From NCBI RefSeq assembly GCF_914767665.1, contig NC_059501.1:21738501-21802500 (forward strand): 64,000 nt of DNA, in the 5' to 3' direction. Source of the stretch: Harmonia axyridis. Taxonomy: Eukaryota; Arthropoda; Insecta; Coleoptera; Coccinellidae. Positions 43,933 to 53,765 of this stretch are shown one piece after another. The position numbers were made by a program, and so were the translations under genes. The notes under the pieces are model-generated. The model ran no database searches. It was not told the origin of the DNA and saw only the letters and a list, made by a program, of their open reading frames with translations. Each line of letters begins with the position of its first letter. The first letter of the stretch is position 1.

Positions 43933-44351
43933 TGACTCCCTCCCCAGTGACGGAGGAACGAAACTTATGCGTGTTACGAGGTCATCGGTGCAGCTGGGTG
44001 ATTGCCGCCTAATCAGAGCTGCACCTCGCGGCATCGTACGGACGGGGAATGCCGCCTATTCACGTCCGGCATACCGCGGCAGACCAAGGAGCACGTATTG
44101 CACGTCATGGGAATGGGCGTCTAGAGTTTCGTTGGAAATTGCAGATAAATGGGAGCTATGCATCGACCTTCTGCTTTCCAGGACACATCGTTAAGATGGC
44201 CATTCCCATCACGTCGGGCTTGCATGCTGTGACGACGGAAGCACGAGGCTCGGCGTGCCATCGGCTCTAGTGTCCGATGGACACCCCAGTAGCCGTAACG
44301 TTGAGCGGGGCAGTGAGTCGCCTCTGCGCTCCAACGCCGCAGTTTTCCGCC
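43933..44351 (-). other. Retrozyme interior, non-coding
   Basis: Between the LTRs. It begins (left side) with the purine tract, seen on the plus strand as CTCCCTCCCC at 43,936-43,945, three bases from the 3' LTR. The rest is GC-rich, with no family-like frame. A 103-codon plus frame that crosses the LTR border is on the wrong strand and has no resemblance. The CCCATCACGTCGGG phrase near 44,205 partly repeats the primer-binding site. No TTTT occurs on the transcribed strand. Confidence 0.7.
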
Positions 44352-44369
44352 ATCACGTCGGGGTCACCA
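44352..44369 (-). other. Primer-binding site for tRNA-Trp
   Basis: On the minus strand TGGTGACCCCGACGTGAT, one base after the 5' LTR, is the exact complement of the last 18 nt (including CCA) of the metazoan tRNA-Trp 3' end as I know it. It fixes the orientation of the element together with the purine tract. Confidence 0.88.
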
Positions 44370-44397
44370 ATGTAGCGTTTCACGTATACCTACTTAT

Positions 44398-44473
44398 GCG
44401 TTTCGTCCCTGGCACACACACCGGACTCATCAGTGTGACTTTGGTATAATTGTGTGTGCCGTGTCACAGACGC
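44398..44473 (-). ncRNA. Type III hammerhead ribozyme (5' LTR copy)
   Basis: Identical to the copy at 43,706-43,781. Core CUGAUGA at 44,427-44,433 and GAAA at 44,401-44,404. Stem I 44,463-44,468 with 44,434-44,439; stem II 44,423-44,426 with 44,405-44,408; stem III 44,471-44,473 with 44,398-44,400. Predicted cleavage lies between 44,469 and 44,468. The two ribozymes are exactly 692 bases apart. Confidence 0.88.
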
Positions 44474-44494
44474 TTGGGGAATTTTTATTATTAC

Positions 44495-44581
44495 CGGGAG
44501 CCGCCGGGATTCGAACCCGGGACCTTTGTCGTATCTCGGTGCGTGAGTCTACCTCTTAACGTCTAGGCTACCGAATGCTGT
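44495..44581 (-). promoter_or_regulatory. tRNA-derived A/B-box segment (5' LTR copy)
   Basis: A box at 44,552-44,570 and B box at 44,507-44,517, identical to the other LTR. In element orientation it precedes the ribozyme and the primer-binding site. A Pol III transcript started just upstream of the A box would therefore include both ribozymes and most of the element. Confidence 0.75.
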
Positions 44582-44628
44582 GTATATATTGTTGCTATGT
44601 GGAGCTTTATGAGAAGCCGCCACAAAGC

Positions 44629-45042
44629 GCTATGTATTGGGTGTCCCAAACCTGTTGTTTAGTGAGGGGATCTCAGAATCCTTTTGAGATGAATGGCACA
44701 TTTTTAGGCTCGATTTTTGAGGGAAATAATTTGGTGAAAACCGCACCCAACTATTTTCATTTAAAAATTTTCATAACTTCTTCATTATTGGTGCTAGCAA
44801 CATAAAACAAAAACATCCTACAGGCAGTTTTATTAGTAGAATAGAATCCACTGGTGTAATAATTCATTCTTTATTGCCATTAGTTTTGAAGTTATAATAC
44901 AAACTTGTGTTTTTTAATGTAAACCATAACAATTTCTTCGACACATAAAATCACTTTTTTTCCCTTCACAAAAATATGTAATATGATATATAAATTTCTC
45001 ATCAAACTATGAAAATCATCAAAAATTTTCAGTTGCACAAAG
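44629..45042. other. No gene; weak dispersed repeat
   Basis: The GAATCCACTGGTGTAATAAT phrase at about 44,846 resembles 5530, so an unclassified repeat is present. Nothing else. Confidence 0.3.
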
Positions 45043-45273
45043 CAAATCAACCTAGTGCCTGTCTATAATAATCTGTGAACTTCAGATAATTAAAATATTC
45101 GGTGGCCCCAAAGGCCTCCTGATTTGACACCGTTAGATTTTTTTCAAATTGATTAATGTTATTCTTTAGATGTGACCAAAGGAAAAAACTGAAGATATTC
45201 AGCGACCTTGGTGGACCGAATATTGTAATGATCTGAAGTTCCCACATTATTGTCGATAGGCACTAGGTTGATT
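45043..45273. mobile_element. Foldback element containing a mariner-like transposase scrap
   Basis: The arms 45,043-45,102 and 45,214-45,273 are inverted copies of about 60 bp (AAATCAACCTAGTGCC; GAACTTCAGAT). The plus strand between them starts RWPQRPPDLTPLDFF, the third-Asp block of the DD41D-type transposase (normally WPPRSPDLTPLDFFLWG), then breaks down. It looks like a Tc1/mariner copy reduced to its ends plus a small piece of the catalytic domain. No flanking TA was resolved. Confidence 0.6.
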
Positions 45274-47386
45274 TGACGTGTGAAACTGAAACTTCCGATG
45301 ATTTTTATTGTTTGAGAGGAAATTTATATACATATCATGTTATACATATATTTTCAAAAAAAGGAAAAAAGCGATTTTTATGTTTTAGAAATTGTTATAG
45401 TTTACATGTAAAAAAACGAAAGTTTGCATCATATCATATATGTATATTCAAAACTAATGACAATAAAAAACAAATTAATACACATAATACAGCCATTCGA
45501 ATTTTTGTTTTCCTGATAATTAACATTTCGAACGTATAATGAAATTTTACATTCAGATATGATATAACAATTTCAAACTCCATCCAACCAGAACAAGAGA
45601 AATTCAAGAAGAATATCGAAAAATGAGAAAAACATTGACATGCGTCAGGATCTTTTGAATGCAAACGACATTCGATTTTTTTTATAGAGCACCCTGTTTT
45701 TCATTAAATTTCAGATTGTATTGATTACATGAACCCGATTTTGTTCGAAGTTTCATATACTTAAGAGGGATTTATACCACGGGGCATTCTCGTGATCTGC
45801 CAAAGTTAAACTGCTCCTCTCTCTACCGCGTTGTTGAGATTCCACCACTTTTCAGGATGAGTGAAGCAATCTCGAACATTCTTCTGATTTACCGTCCTTT
45901 TCTATCATATGCAGGAACTCAAAACACTTTTTAAATCTTCATTTTCAATGGAAATCGATTCATCACTTATCACTATTGTGTCACCATTTAGTCAAGTGTT
46001 TTATTTCTTCTATCAATCATCATTTTTAATTTTAAAAGAAACTCATTTTCAGCCTATGACAAGACTTTTTGTATAATATCTTTATGTGAGAATTCATAAA
46101 AAAAATTAATGTTTGTTCGGAAAGTTATATCAAGTATTCATTTAGTCTTCCATAAGAAATCCATTTTATTTTTTTTTTCCATCCCAAAAAAACTGAGGAA
46201 TAAGGACTTTCGGCAATGACGAACTCTGCAAAATGAATAATAGTGAAAACCTCATATGAATCGATGGTCTCTAGCGTAAAATAAAGCATACTAATTTTTG
46301 AACTGATCGCTGAAACGTCATCTTGAAACTTGCCGTTTTTGAAATATTTCGAAAATTTTAATGACTCCAGAATAAATGGATTCATTTAAATGAGATATTG
46401 AAATTCAATACTAGAAATAAGTACTGACTTTTTGAAAATCATTGAGAAATCTATTGGGTGTTCAAAATGAGATGATTCATGGATGACTTCTCCAAACGTT
46501 ATAATCGGGATTATTCCCATTGGCACACCCTAAGACCCTCTTATTTATGGAAAAACGAAATATCTCAAAAACGGTCAATTCTAACCATAGGAAACTTCAA
46601 ATATACATGGGTTCTCTTTTACCATGTAACCGTTACCTGAAAATTCAATAAAAAACATGTTTTTTAATTTAAATTTTTTGGTACAACCTGTATAATTCCA
46701 AACAATTGGAAGATGTAGCTGTAATGGAGCCTAATTATAGAATGTCGAAAAAAAATCGAAAATTTCAGCGCTTAACCCTAACAGAGTGTCGAGTCAATGG
46801 TAGAACACCCTGTCGATAAGGACAGGGTCTTAATATAGAATATTCTATATTAACGAGAGTATTCTTCATATAAACCAATCCGCTGCTGTCCTGATATATT
46901 AATTTCTTTCAACGATTGTCTTCTTTTCCCTTTCATGTTCTTTTATCTGATTAATTCGACTGTAAAGTGTGAATTCATCTAAATTAACACCTATTTAATC
47001 ACGATGGAACTTGGGCCAGTTCCAAGGACACTGGAAGAAGGTAATGAGGTAGATGGAAATAGGTCATGAATAATAAATGACATTCCGAGCACAGGTGTTG
47101 CAAAACAAATGGGGAACCATTAGAAAATTTGCAAACGAAGAAGAACATAAAGGACCCAACTCTCCCCTGCTTTTCGTTAATGCACTTTCATCGCCTCAAA
47201 GCTATTTCGCAGAATAGTTCTGAATAATTAAACGTTCAACCTTGCATGAATTTTGGCTTTATCTTCTGAAGTACATCGCGATGCTATAAAATTTGAACTT
47301 CAGGTTCAAAAATTATAGGAGTGACTTCGTGAACATCTGCTGTCAATAGCATTATGCTATGAAAGTTTAATTGAAGAGATTAGGTA
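45274..47386. other. AT-rich, no recognisable gene
   Basis: Short frames only. ACAGGGTG-type edges (for example GAACACCCTGTCGAT near 46,805 and GGGTGTTCAAAATGAG near 46,456) hint at an old mariner-type MITE, but the arms do not match well enough to call. Confidence 0.35.
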
Positions 47387-48466
47387 AGTAGGGAGACTGA
47401 GTACGGTTGAAACAATTTTGCTTTAATTGCCCATGGCATTGTCTATACCAAACCGAACACCGAATTAGATATGTTCAATGAAAGCTCGTGTTTCTATCTA
47501 CCGATTGACAGTATCATTTGAGAGCTCGATCTTCTATAGTTCGTGTGAAATCAAATTAAAAATTAAAATAAGTTTGTTTCAATTGTCCCCATGCCAAGGG
47601 CCCGGGCGGTTGAAACAGTGATTGGGGTCAATTGAATCATATGCAAATAACACAAAAGGTTATAATTTAGCAAGTTTCATTGATCTTTTACAAATATTCA
47701 TGAGTTATCATGGTATCGCCAAATGCTATTAATTATCACCCAACTTATTAGTACATCTGATCAGTCTTCGAACGAAATGTTATGTCTTCAATTGAAAAAA
47801 GTAGATTGTAAATAAGTAGTGTTTCTAAAATTATGAAAAAATAAATATTTTTCTAGAAGTGTTAAGGATTCTAAAATAAAGAAAATAAAAAAAAAATATT
47901 CAAAATCACAATTATGGCTTTTACGATGTTAAAAGCCTTTTCGTATACCAACGAGTCTACTTGTTCCCTTGGCACAACAAGAAAATTAAATAAGGATTTT
48001 AGTTGTCTCGAATGGAGACAGTTGAAACATGTTGATGAATTTGGAACGAATATAATTGTTTCAATCGTACCCACAAAAAGTGATTCAACTGTCCCCAGGA
48101 CCCCATTTGACACAAAATAATTTACAGTAATAGCAACAACGATTTCTGAGAAATACTATTCACTCAATCATATTCTGGAAGCATAAGTTCAAACACGAAT
48201 ACAACAATCAACACTGTCACTGTTAACAAAAATTAACTAATTGTGAATATTAACGTACACAAATACTTACTTTTGCTCACCAAATAACAATAGGGCCTAC
48301 TACAAGAAACTGCAATGCGCGAAGATTGGCGGACTATTGAAATTCGAGTTCGGACTCGTCTTCCGCTTCGATCATCTTTTGAAACTTTTCTTGTACGACT
48401 TACAATTCTTGAGATATTCACTTTGTTTCAACCGCCACCTGTTTCATTTGTACCCAGTCTCCCCTA
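47387..48466. mobile_element. Unclassified element with GGGAGACTGGGTAC ends and repeated GTTGAAACA motifs
   Basis: The left end GTAGGGAGACTGAGTACGGT and the right end ACCCAGTCTCCCCTAA are inverted matches over about 25 bp, each followed inward by GTTGAAACA or its complement. The same motif recurs inside (about 47,578, 47,608, 48,020, 48,058, 48,425, 48,440) in both orientations. No transposase was recognised. The 68- and 80-codon frames overlapping at about 47,900 are on opposite strands and unconvincing. No clear target duplication. Confidence 0.6.
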
Positions 48467-49850
48467 ATCACTTATTTAAGGCTTCAGTCTTCAGTCCTAG
48501 TATGAACATGTACAAGGTTGGCACATTTTCAAGTTTTTTTTCTTGTCAAGTCTGAATCCTAAAACTGAACCAGCCTACCAATTTAAGGTTTTGAGTTGTG
48601 AAATTTGGAAATATGTTAAATATTTTCAATAATACTGATACTGAATAACACGCTCACCTGGAATCGTGTTCTTAATGTTACTGAAAGTTGTTATGATAGA
48701 ATTTATGAACTCCGCCAATATAACAAAAACTTTTGATTATTTAATATTAGTAATAATCGAAGGTATTTTTTTTTCTTGAAGCTGAACGCAATAAGCTTAA
48801 GAGGGAATACTACCACGTGAATGCTCAGTTCAAAAGGAAATTAGAGATATTTCTTTTTAAAAATCTCTGATTTTTATGAGGTTCTCACATAATTTCCTTG
48901 AACAATAATCTACATTGTAGAAAGTAAACATTTTTAATTTGCCATTGAAAAAAAAATTTGATAACTCCTTTTTTCGCTAAAGATTTAATGATATTATTCA
49001 CAATGTATAAAGCACTGATATCATTTCAGTATACTCTTGAAAAAACCTACTAGAAATCATTACAAAAGCGGTATAAGTATGATTTTGTGCAAAAAATAAT
49101 CGACCGTCATACAGTGCCGTCCTCTACTTATTTGGTTTGAAAAGGGAAAGAAAATGCTCATCTTCTTTCTTTTACATTCACCTTTGAATGTACAACTTCG
49201 TACTCTGTACAAAGTTGTAAGTATTAACTTTCTTTTGAGACGCCATCTTATATTTACCATATTAATTCATTTCCACGATGTTTTCCGTGAGTTCCTTGAA
49301 ATTGAAACGAAATAAGAAAACCTAATAAAATGCAGCGTTCTTCTTTTCAACAATAGCGACATAACTTCAGTACGTCAGTTAATGGAAGTGATAACCAAAG
49401 TCATATGAAAATTCACACTCCTACAGTTGGCAATTCATCAATCAGCCACATAAAATGACCGCATACAACGGCATATGGCCCAATATTAACGAACCCAGAA
49501 TTCCAATAAGGAAACAGAACCAATACCAATCAATCTCCCCGATATGTTCATGAATAACCAGATGTAATTTGTTAAGTGCTGATCTGTGGCTTGGCGTTGC
49601 GCAACAAATGCATTTATTTTGGAGTCGCAACCACATAATTGAGGCATCTATGTGCATATCTGTTCAAAGCAGATCTCGCGTATATGCGGAAAAGGACTGA
49701 ACTCAGCTTTCAGCGTTCCTCCAATCTCCATCGACCCCATCCTACATACAGCTGGTCTGAAATTGTATACGATTGTAGACGGATAAGATAGGATGCACCA
49801 CTGTCATTGGTGCTGGAGAATGTGTTTAAATCGTTGGAGTGAGAAACGAA
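48467..49850. other. No recognisable gene; slightly GC-richer at about 49,440-49,830
   Basis: Nothing seen apart from a modest GC-richer stretch before the RTE fragment. Confidence 0.3.
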
Positions 49851-49854
49851 AGGT

Positions 49855-50564
49855 ATAAATGTAAATGGATCCTACTTAAACCATCTTCGTTTTGCCGATG
49901 ACATCGTCCTAATAAGTAGCAACATGCAACACGTAAACATTGACGGCACACAACTTGAAAATGTAGAAGAATATATATATTTAGGACACTCAATAAGAAT
50001 CGGCAAAGAAAATCAAACAGCAGAGATAAAAAGAAGAATCTTGCTAACTTGGAGCTAACTTGGATAGCTTTTGGAAATATGAAATATATATTCAGGAATA
50101 ACGACATCCCGATAAACCTTAAAAGTAAAGTTTTCGATGCCTGCATATTACCGGTAGCGACATATGGCCTGGAAACTATGGCAATAACTAAGAAGACCGC
50201 AAACCAGCTGAGGGTAATGCAGAGAGCGATGGAAAGAACTATGCTCAATGTTAGTCTTAGAGACAGGAAAAGGAATGAAGAAATCCGACAAAGAACTAGA
50301 GTCGTAGATATTATAGCGCGTGTTGCAGAATTGAAGTGGCAGTGGGCCGGACACGTGGATCGACAGGACAAATCGAGATGGACATATAAAGTAACACACT
50401 GGCGACCAAGAACGACGAAACGCAGTGTAGGAAGACCACAGAGAAGATGGCTTGATGATATAAAGCAGTATGCGGGAAATAGATGGTATCAGATAGCGCA
50501 GGACAGGACAGCATGGAAGAACATGAAAGAGGCCTACATCCAGGAGTGGATAAGGGAAGACTAG
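49855..50564 (+). pseudogene. RTE-clade LINE reverse transcriptase, C-terminal part with internal deletion
   Basis: The plus strand reads LNHLRFADDIVLISSNMQ (catalytic FADD motif C), then directly HVNIDGTQLENVEEYIYLGH, so the roughly 40-60 residues normally between these blocks are missing. It continues in a long frame with FGNMKYIFRNNDIPINLKSK, CILPVATYGLETMAITKKTA, LKWQWAGHVDRQDKSRWTYK and SVGRPQRRWLDDIKQYAG to a stop at 50,564. This order is typical of RTE/BovB-type proteins. A frameshift lies near 50,040. The element is 5'-truncated. Confidence 0.85.
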
Positions 50565-50899
50565 AGAAGACTGTAATTTCTATGACGCCTCAAGATATTT
50601 TGAGGTCTTTGGTTTCTTATTGATACCTACATAGTGTGGTCCAACGAAAACTTTACACCTCGATTTTCCGGCTTTAAGAAGCAAATGTGGAAAATCGCTT
50701 GGACTCGTCAATTTCTGATTCGAGGGGGTACAACTTTTCCGTTCTTCGTATACCCGTAACTGCAAACTCCAAACGGGTGTGAGTACAACCCCTTGATTTT
50801 GAATGGGGAAAAGGGCTGTTGCGATACCTCATTTTGGAGATCTTATCGAGTACTATCTGATCCTGAAATTTTGTTTCAGAATTTCCATCGATAACGAAA
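50565..50899. other. Spacer
   Basis: Begins with the untranslated end of the RTE fragment. Nothing else seen. Confidence 0.3.
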
Positions 50900-51683
50900 T
50901 ATAGGTAGAATAGTGAATACTTTTGTGATTAGTTTATCAAATGCTGGAAATGGATACCATTCACTTCCATACAGTAAAGTTCTGCTGAAAACGTTCACGT
51001 ATGTTAATCAAGATTTCTGGTGTAATTTGACGGCATTCATTAATGATCCGAGTACGCAAATTATTCAGTTAAACGAAATCAGTTGGAAAATAGTATTTTG
51101 ATGGTCATCTACATTCTCCAATACTTGCACGAGGTCTGGATAAATAGCGTTCTTCAAAAGATGAATTTGGCCAGTGAGATTACAGGATATAAAAAAGAGG
51201 CCGATTATGTGATTTCTATGAATACCCGCCCAAAAATTCAAATTTTTGGAGATGCTGAGTATACACCTCACGAAATAATTTTGGATTTTCATCTAACCAA
51301 ACCGACAGTTATGCGGGTTTACAATGCCGTTGAGGTAAAATGAACACTCGTCCAAAAAACAGATACTTATCGAACATGAAGTTTTGATTACCGATAATAA
51401 TTTCACTGATCACTTCACAAAACTGGAGTCGGCGATCAGGATCATCCTCATTCAGCTCCTAAACCAATTGTATCTTATAAGGATGGAATTTATGTTGTTT
51501 CGGGATTCTCATCATTATTGTGCTTGAAGCACCAGATACATTGGACAATTTCCTAGTACTCAAAGACCGATCCATTGCTACATGACCTAAAACAGCCACG
51601 TTCCTCGCTTCGTCTCTTTCATGCACCCTCTTTTTGTTTCCGACTGAACCAGTAGCATCAAATTTTGCAACCAGTTGCACCAC
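50900..51683 (-). pseudogene. Tc1/mariner-like transposase relic
   Basis: The minus strand begins with VQLVAKFDATGSVGNKKRVH and LSTRKLSNVSGAS, then HKFHPYKIQLV (DNA-binding region), and in later frames ELNEDDPDRRLQFCEVISE. A degenerate first-Asp block and LDENPKLFREVYTQHLQKFE follow, then NLTGQIHLLKNAIYPDLVQV and, after a deletion that removes the second and third Asp, LRTRIINECRQITPEILINI. The order is that of a mariner/Tc3-like transposase of about 330 residues. It has several frameshifts and stops. Confidence 0.75.
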
Positions 51684-52765
51684 GTAAGCAGCGGATACAT
51701 TTATTCATGAAGTCGTTCATTAAATATTCGACTCAATCGTTGTATCAATTTCAACAAAATCGAAAAAGTAGAATTTCACGTCACTCTATTTATGGAAATC
51801 CTCTTATGGGGCTATCTTTCACCCAAAAAAGTATGTGCACATGCCAAATTCTATCAGAATCAGGTAGAAATTGTAGAAGTAGAAACTGCAGCAAGAAGCA
51901 GTCGGTTTATTCGACTGTAGTATTTTTTGATATTCCTGAAAACTCTAGCTATGTGAATGGCCAAAAAATGATAAACTTTCATTCTTTGGAACTAACAAAA
52001 TTAATCATCTCAGATCTTCATAATTGACCAAAAATAGACTTTTCTTTAATCCTATTTCAGTGTGGAGAAATTCGGTCCATACTGTAGAGAATCCCTTATA
52101 TGTGTTCACAATATCCAACATCAACAGAACTTTCCTCCCCTAACAGAAGTTATTCGACGCTCGATATTCACCCTGAAATGATTGTTTATTATGGTAATCT
52201 TGGCAAATATTTCATCAAGGAGATTACACCACGTTCGACAACGTAGTGGGAGGAGTAGAGGGTTGGAATCAGATAATTGAAAAGCGGTTCATGAACTTTG
52301 AATGTATTTATCTTGAGAACATAAAGAATATCTAGATAGTGTTAATTTTGATGATATCTTATGATGCGAGGAATGGAAATTTTACCCAATAATTGTTTCT
52401 TTTAGTTTTACATTTCCAATTTTATTTCGATGACAGAATTGATAAGGAGACATTCAAATGAAAAAAAACCAGTGGAAGTAAGGCTGCTCGAGTTTTGTTT
52501 CTTTGGATAATCAATACTTCATATCAACTTGAAAAGTCAATACATAATAGGAACTTTTAACAGCAAATTTAGTTGAAAATGACATTCCATCTGTCAATAT
52601 GAAGTGAATGTAATGAAGGATCTAGCGCGTATACTATAAAAGTTGAAATTAAAAGTAAGAAACAATAAACATTAAATTAAAATAATAAGAGGAAAACACA
52701 GAGCATCTGACTCAATGAGTCAGAGAAATTTGACACTGGGAGATTTTCTCAAAATTCGGAAAAGT
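51684..52765. other. No recognisable gene
   Basis: A 120-codon plus frame at 51,665 has no family resemblance. Otherwise AT-rich. Confidence 0.35.
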
Positions 52766-52773
52766 GCTATAGC

Positions 52774-53717
52774 CAGGGATTCACGGCTTGGCATGATTTT
52801 CAAGCTACTTAGCTTGAAAGTCAAGTATTTATTTATCGAGTACTTGAATCATATCAAGCTACTTGATTTTAAGTAGTCAAGCAGAAGTTGCAGCCTCGGG
52901 AATATCATCAATTTTTTTCTCGAAAATTTCAGATTTTCACCTAGTGACATAGTAGTTTTCAATCTGAAGTCAAGTATTTATTTATCAAGTACTTGAATCA
53001 TATCAAGCTACTTGATTTTAAGTAGTTTTATTGTATAGTGTGACATCAATAAAAAAAATGATGCAATGAGAAGGAATCTGGCAAAAAACACTTTCATTTA
53101 ATAAACTTATTCTACAAAAGAACCGAAAATATCAACTTTTTTGAAATAGAAACATAAATTAAATCACTATGAATCATAACAAAATAAGAAATAATAAAAA
53201 AAAAGTTTCTTGATATTGAGAAACTTCGAGGCTCTGTTTGATTTTATAATTGTCTATCCAGGATCTAAGACACATGAGGCATCTTATAGATTTGTTGCCT
53301 ATCCTATTGCGGGTTTTGTCACTGTAAGAGCAGCTCTGGAAAATTGTCTTTCAACAGCAGCTGAAGATGCTGGCGTTGATAAAAAATCCTTGGCTATTTT
53401 GGCCAAGTTTGGAAAGATATTTCTGAAACTACCAATAGATTCCATAGAAATATGAGGAAACAACTAATAAAGTTCCCCTGGCGAATGCTTCAATTTCTCG
53501 GCGCTCGAGGAATCCCCTTATTTAGTCTAAGCGCACACGAGATTGCAGAAATATATGCCGTGCGACGCGTGCATATCAAGCTCAAGTAACATCAAGTAGC
53601 TAGATAACAAGTCAAACAATACATTTCTAAAATCAAGTCAAATCAAGATCAAGTGTGTAATTCTTCACGAGAAGTAGTTGGTTAAAATGTCAAGCTACTT
53701 GGCTTGATGAATCCCTA
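52774..53717. mobile_element. CAAGTC-family hAT element with perfect 8-bp target duplication (copy 2)
   Basis: A 944-bp element begins CAGGGATTCACGGCTTGGC and ends CTTGATGAATCCCTA, flanked by GCTATAGC at 52,766-52,773 and 53,718-53,725. CAAGTC-rich subterminal repeats lie on both sides. About 53,215-53,455 is a remnant of an hAT C-terminal dimerisation region on the minus strand, clearer in the copy at 58.9 kb. The open plus-strand frame there (VRAALENCLSTAAEDAGVDK) is the antisense reading. Non-autonomous. Confidence 0.92.
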
Positions 53718-53765
53718 GCTATAGCTCACTAATCCAAAAGCCATACTATACTGTACATACTTGTA

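Larger units (their letters stand above)
44371..44624 (-). repeat. 5' LTR of the retrozyme-like element
   Basis: 254 bp, in element orientation TGTGGCGGCTTCTCATAAAG ... CGTGAAACGCTACA. It is 252/254 identical to the other LTR by direct comparison, which points to a young insertion. Confidence 0.93.
43675..44628 (-). mobile_element. LTR retrozyme-like TRIM element with hammerhead ribozymes
   Basis: A 946-bp non-autonomous LTR retrotransposon (43,679-44,624; the feature includes the AAGC target duplications at 43,675-43,678 and 44,625-44,628). The element reads on the minus strand. Its 5' LTR is 44,371-44,624. Next come the primer-binding site for tRNA-Trp (44,352-44,369), a 438-bp interior without recognisable coding sequence, the purine tract (43,936-43,945) and the 3' LTR (43,679-43,932). 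Both LTRs begin TG and end CA and differ at only two bases. Each holds a tRNA-derived A/B-box segment and a complete type III hammerhead ribozyme. The interior is GC-rich. With ribozymes 692 nt apart, self-cleavage of a genomic transcript would free a unit-length RNA that could circularise, as in plant retrozymes. It must rely on proteins supplied by autonomous elements. Confidence 0.9.

Noticed and set aside
43883..44194. 103-codon plus-strand frame as a protein gene
   Set aside because: It starts inside the LTR, is antisense to the element, and has no family resemblance. The GC-rich interior makes long chance frames likely.
44495..44581. Functional tRNA gene in the LTRs
   Set aside because: A and B boxes and the T arm are good, but the acceptor stem does not pair and the anticodon arm is poor. 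It is repeated identically in both LTRs and is better called a tRNA-derived promoter.
46450..46830. Mariner-type MITE between GGGTGTTC and GAACACCCTG
   Set aside because: The edges are suggestive, but the arms do not match beyond the first bases and no target duplication is visible.
49826..50514. Long minus-strand frame of 181 codons with hydrophobic content
   Set aside because: It is the antisense of the RTE reverse transcriptase on the plus strand, which has clear RT motifs.
53210..53455. Plus-strand frame VRAALENCLSTAAEDAGVDK as a gene
   Set aside because: The same segment read on the minus strand is the hAT dimerisation remnant, so the plus frame is its antisense shadow. The similar frames at 41.1-41.4 kb (minus) and 58.9-59.2 kb (plus) are explained the same way.
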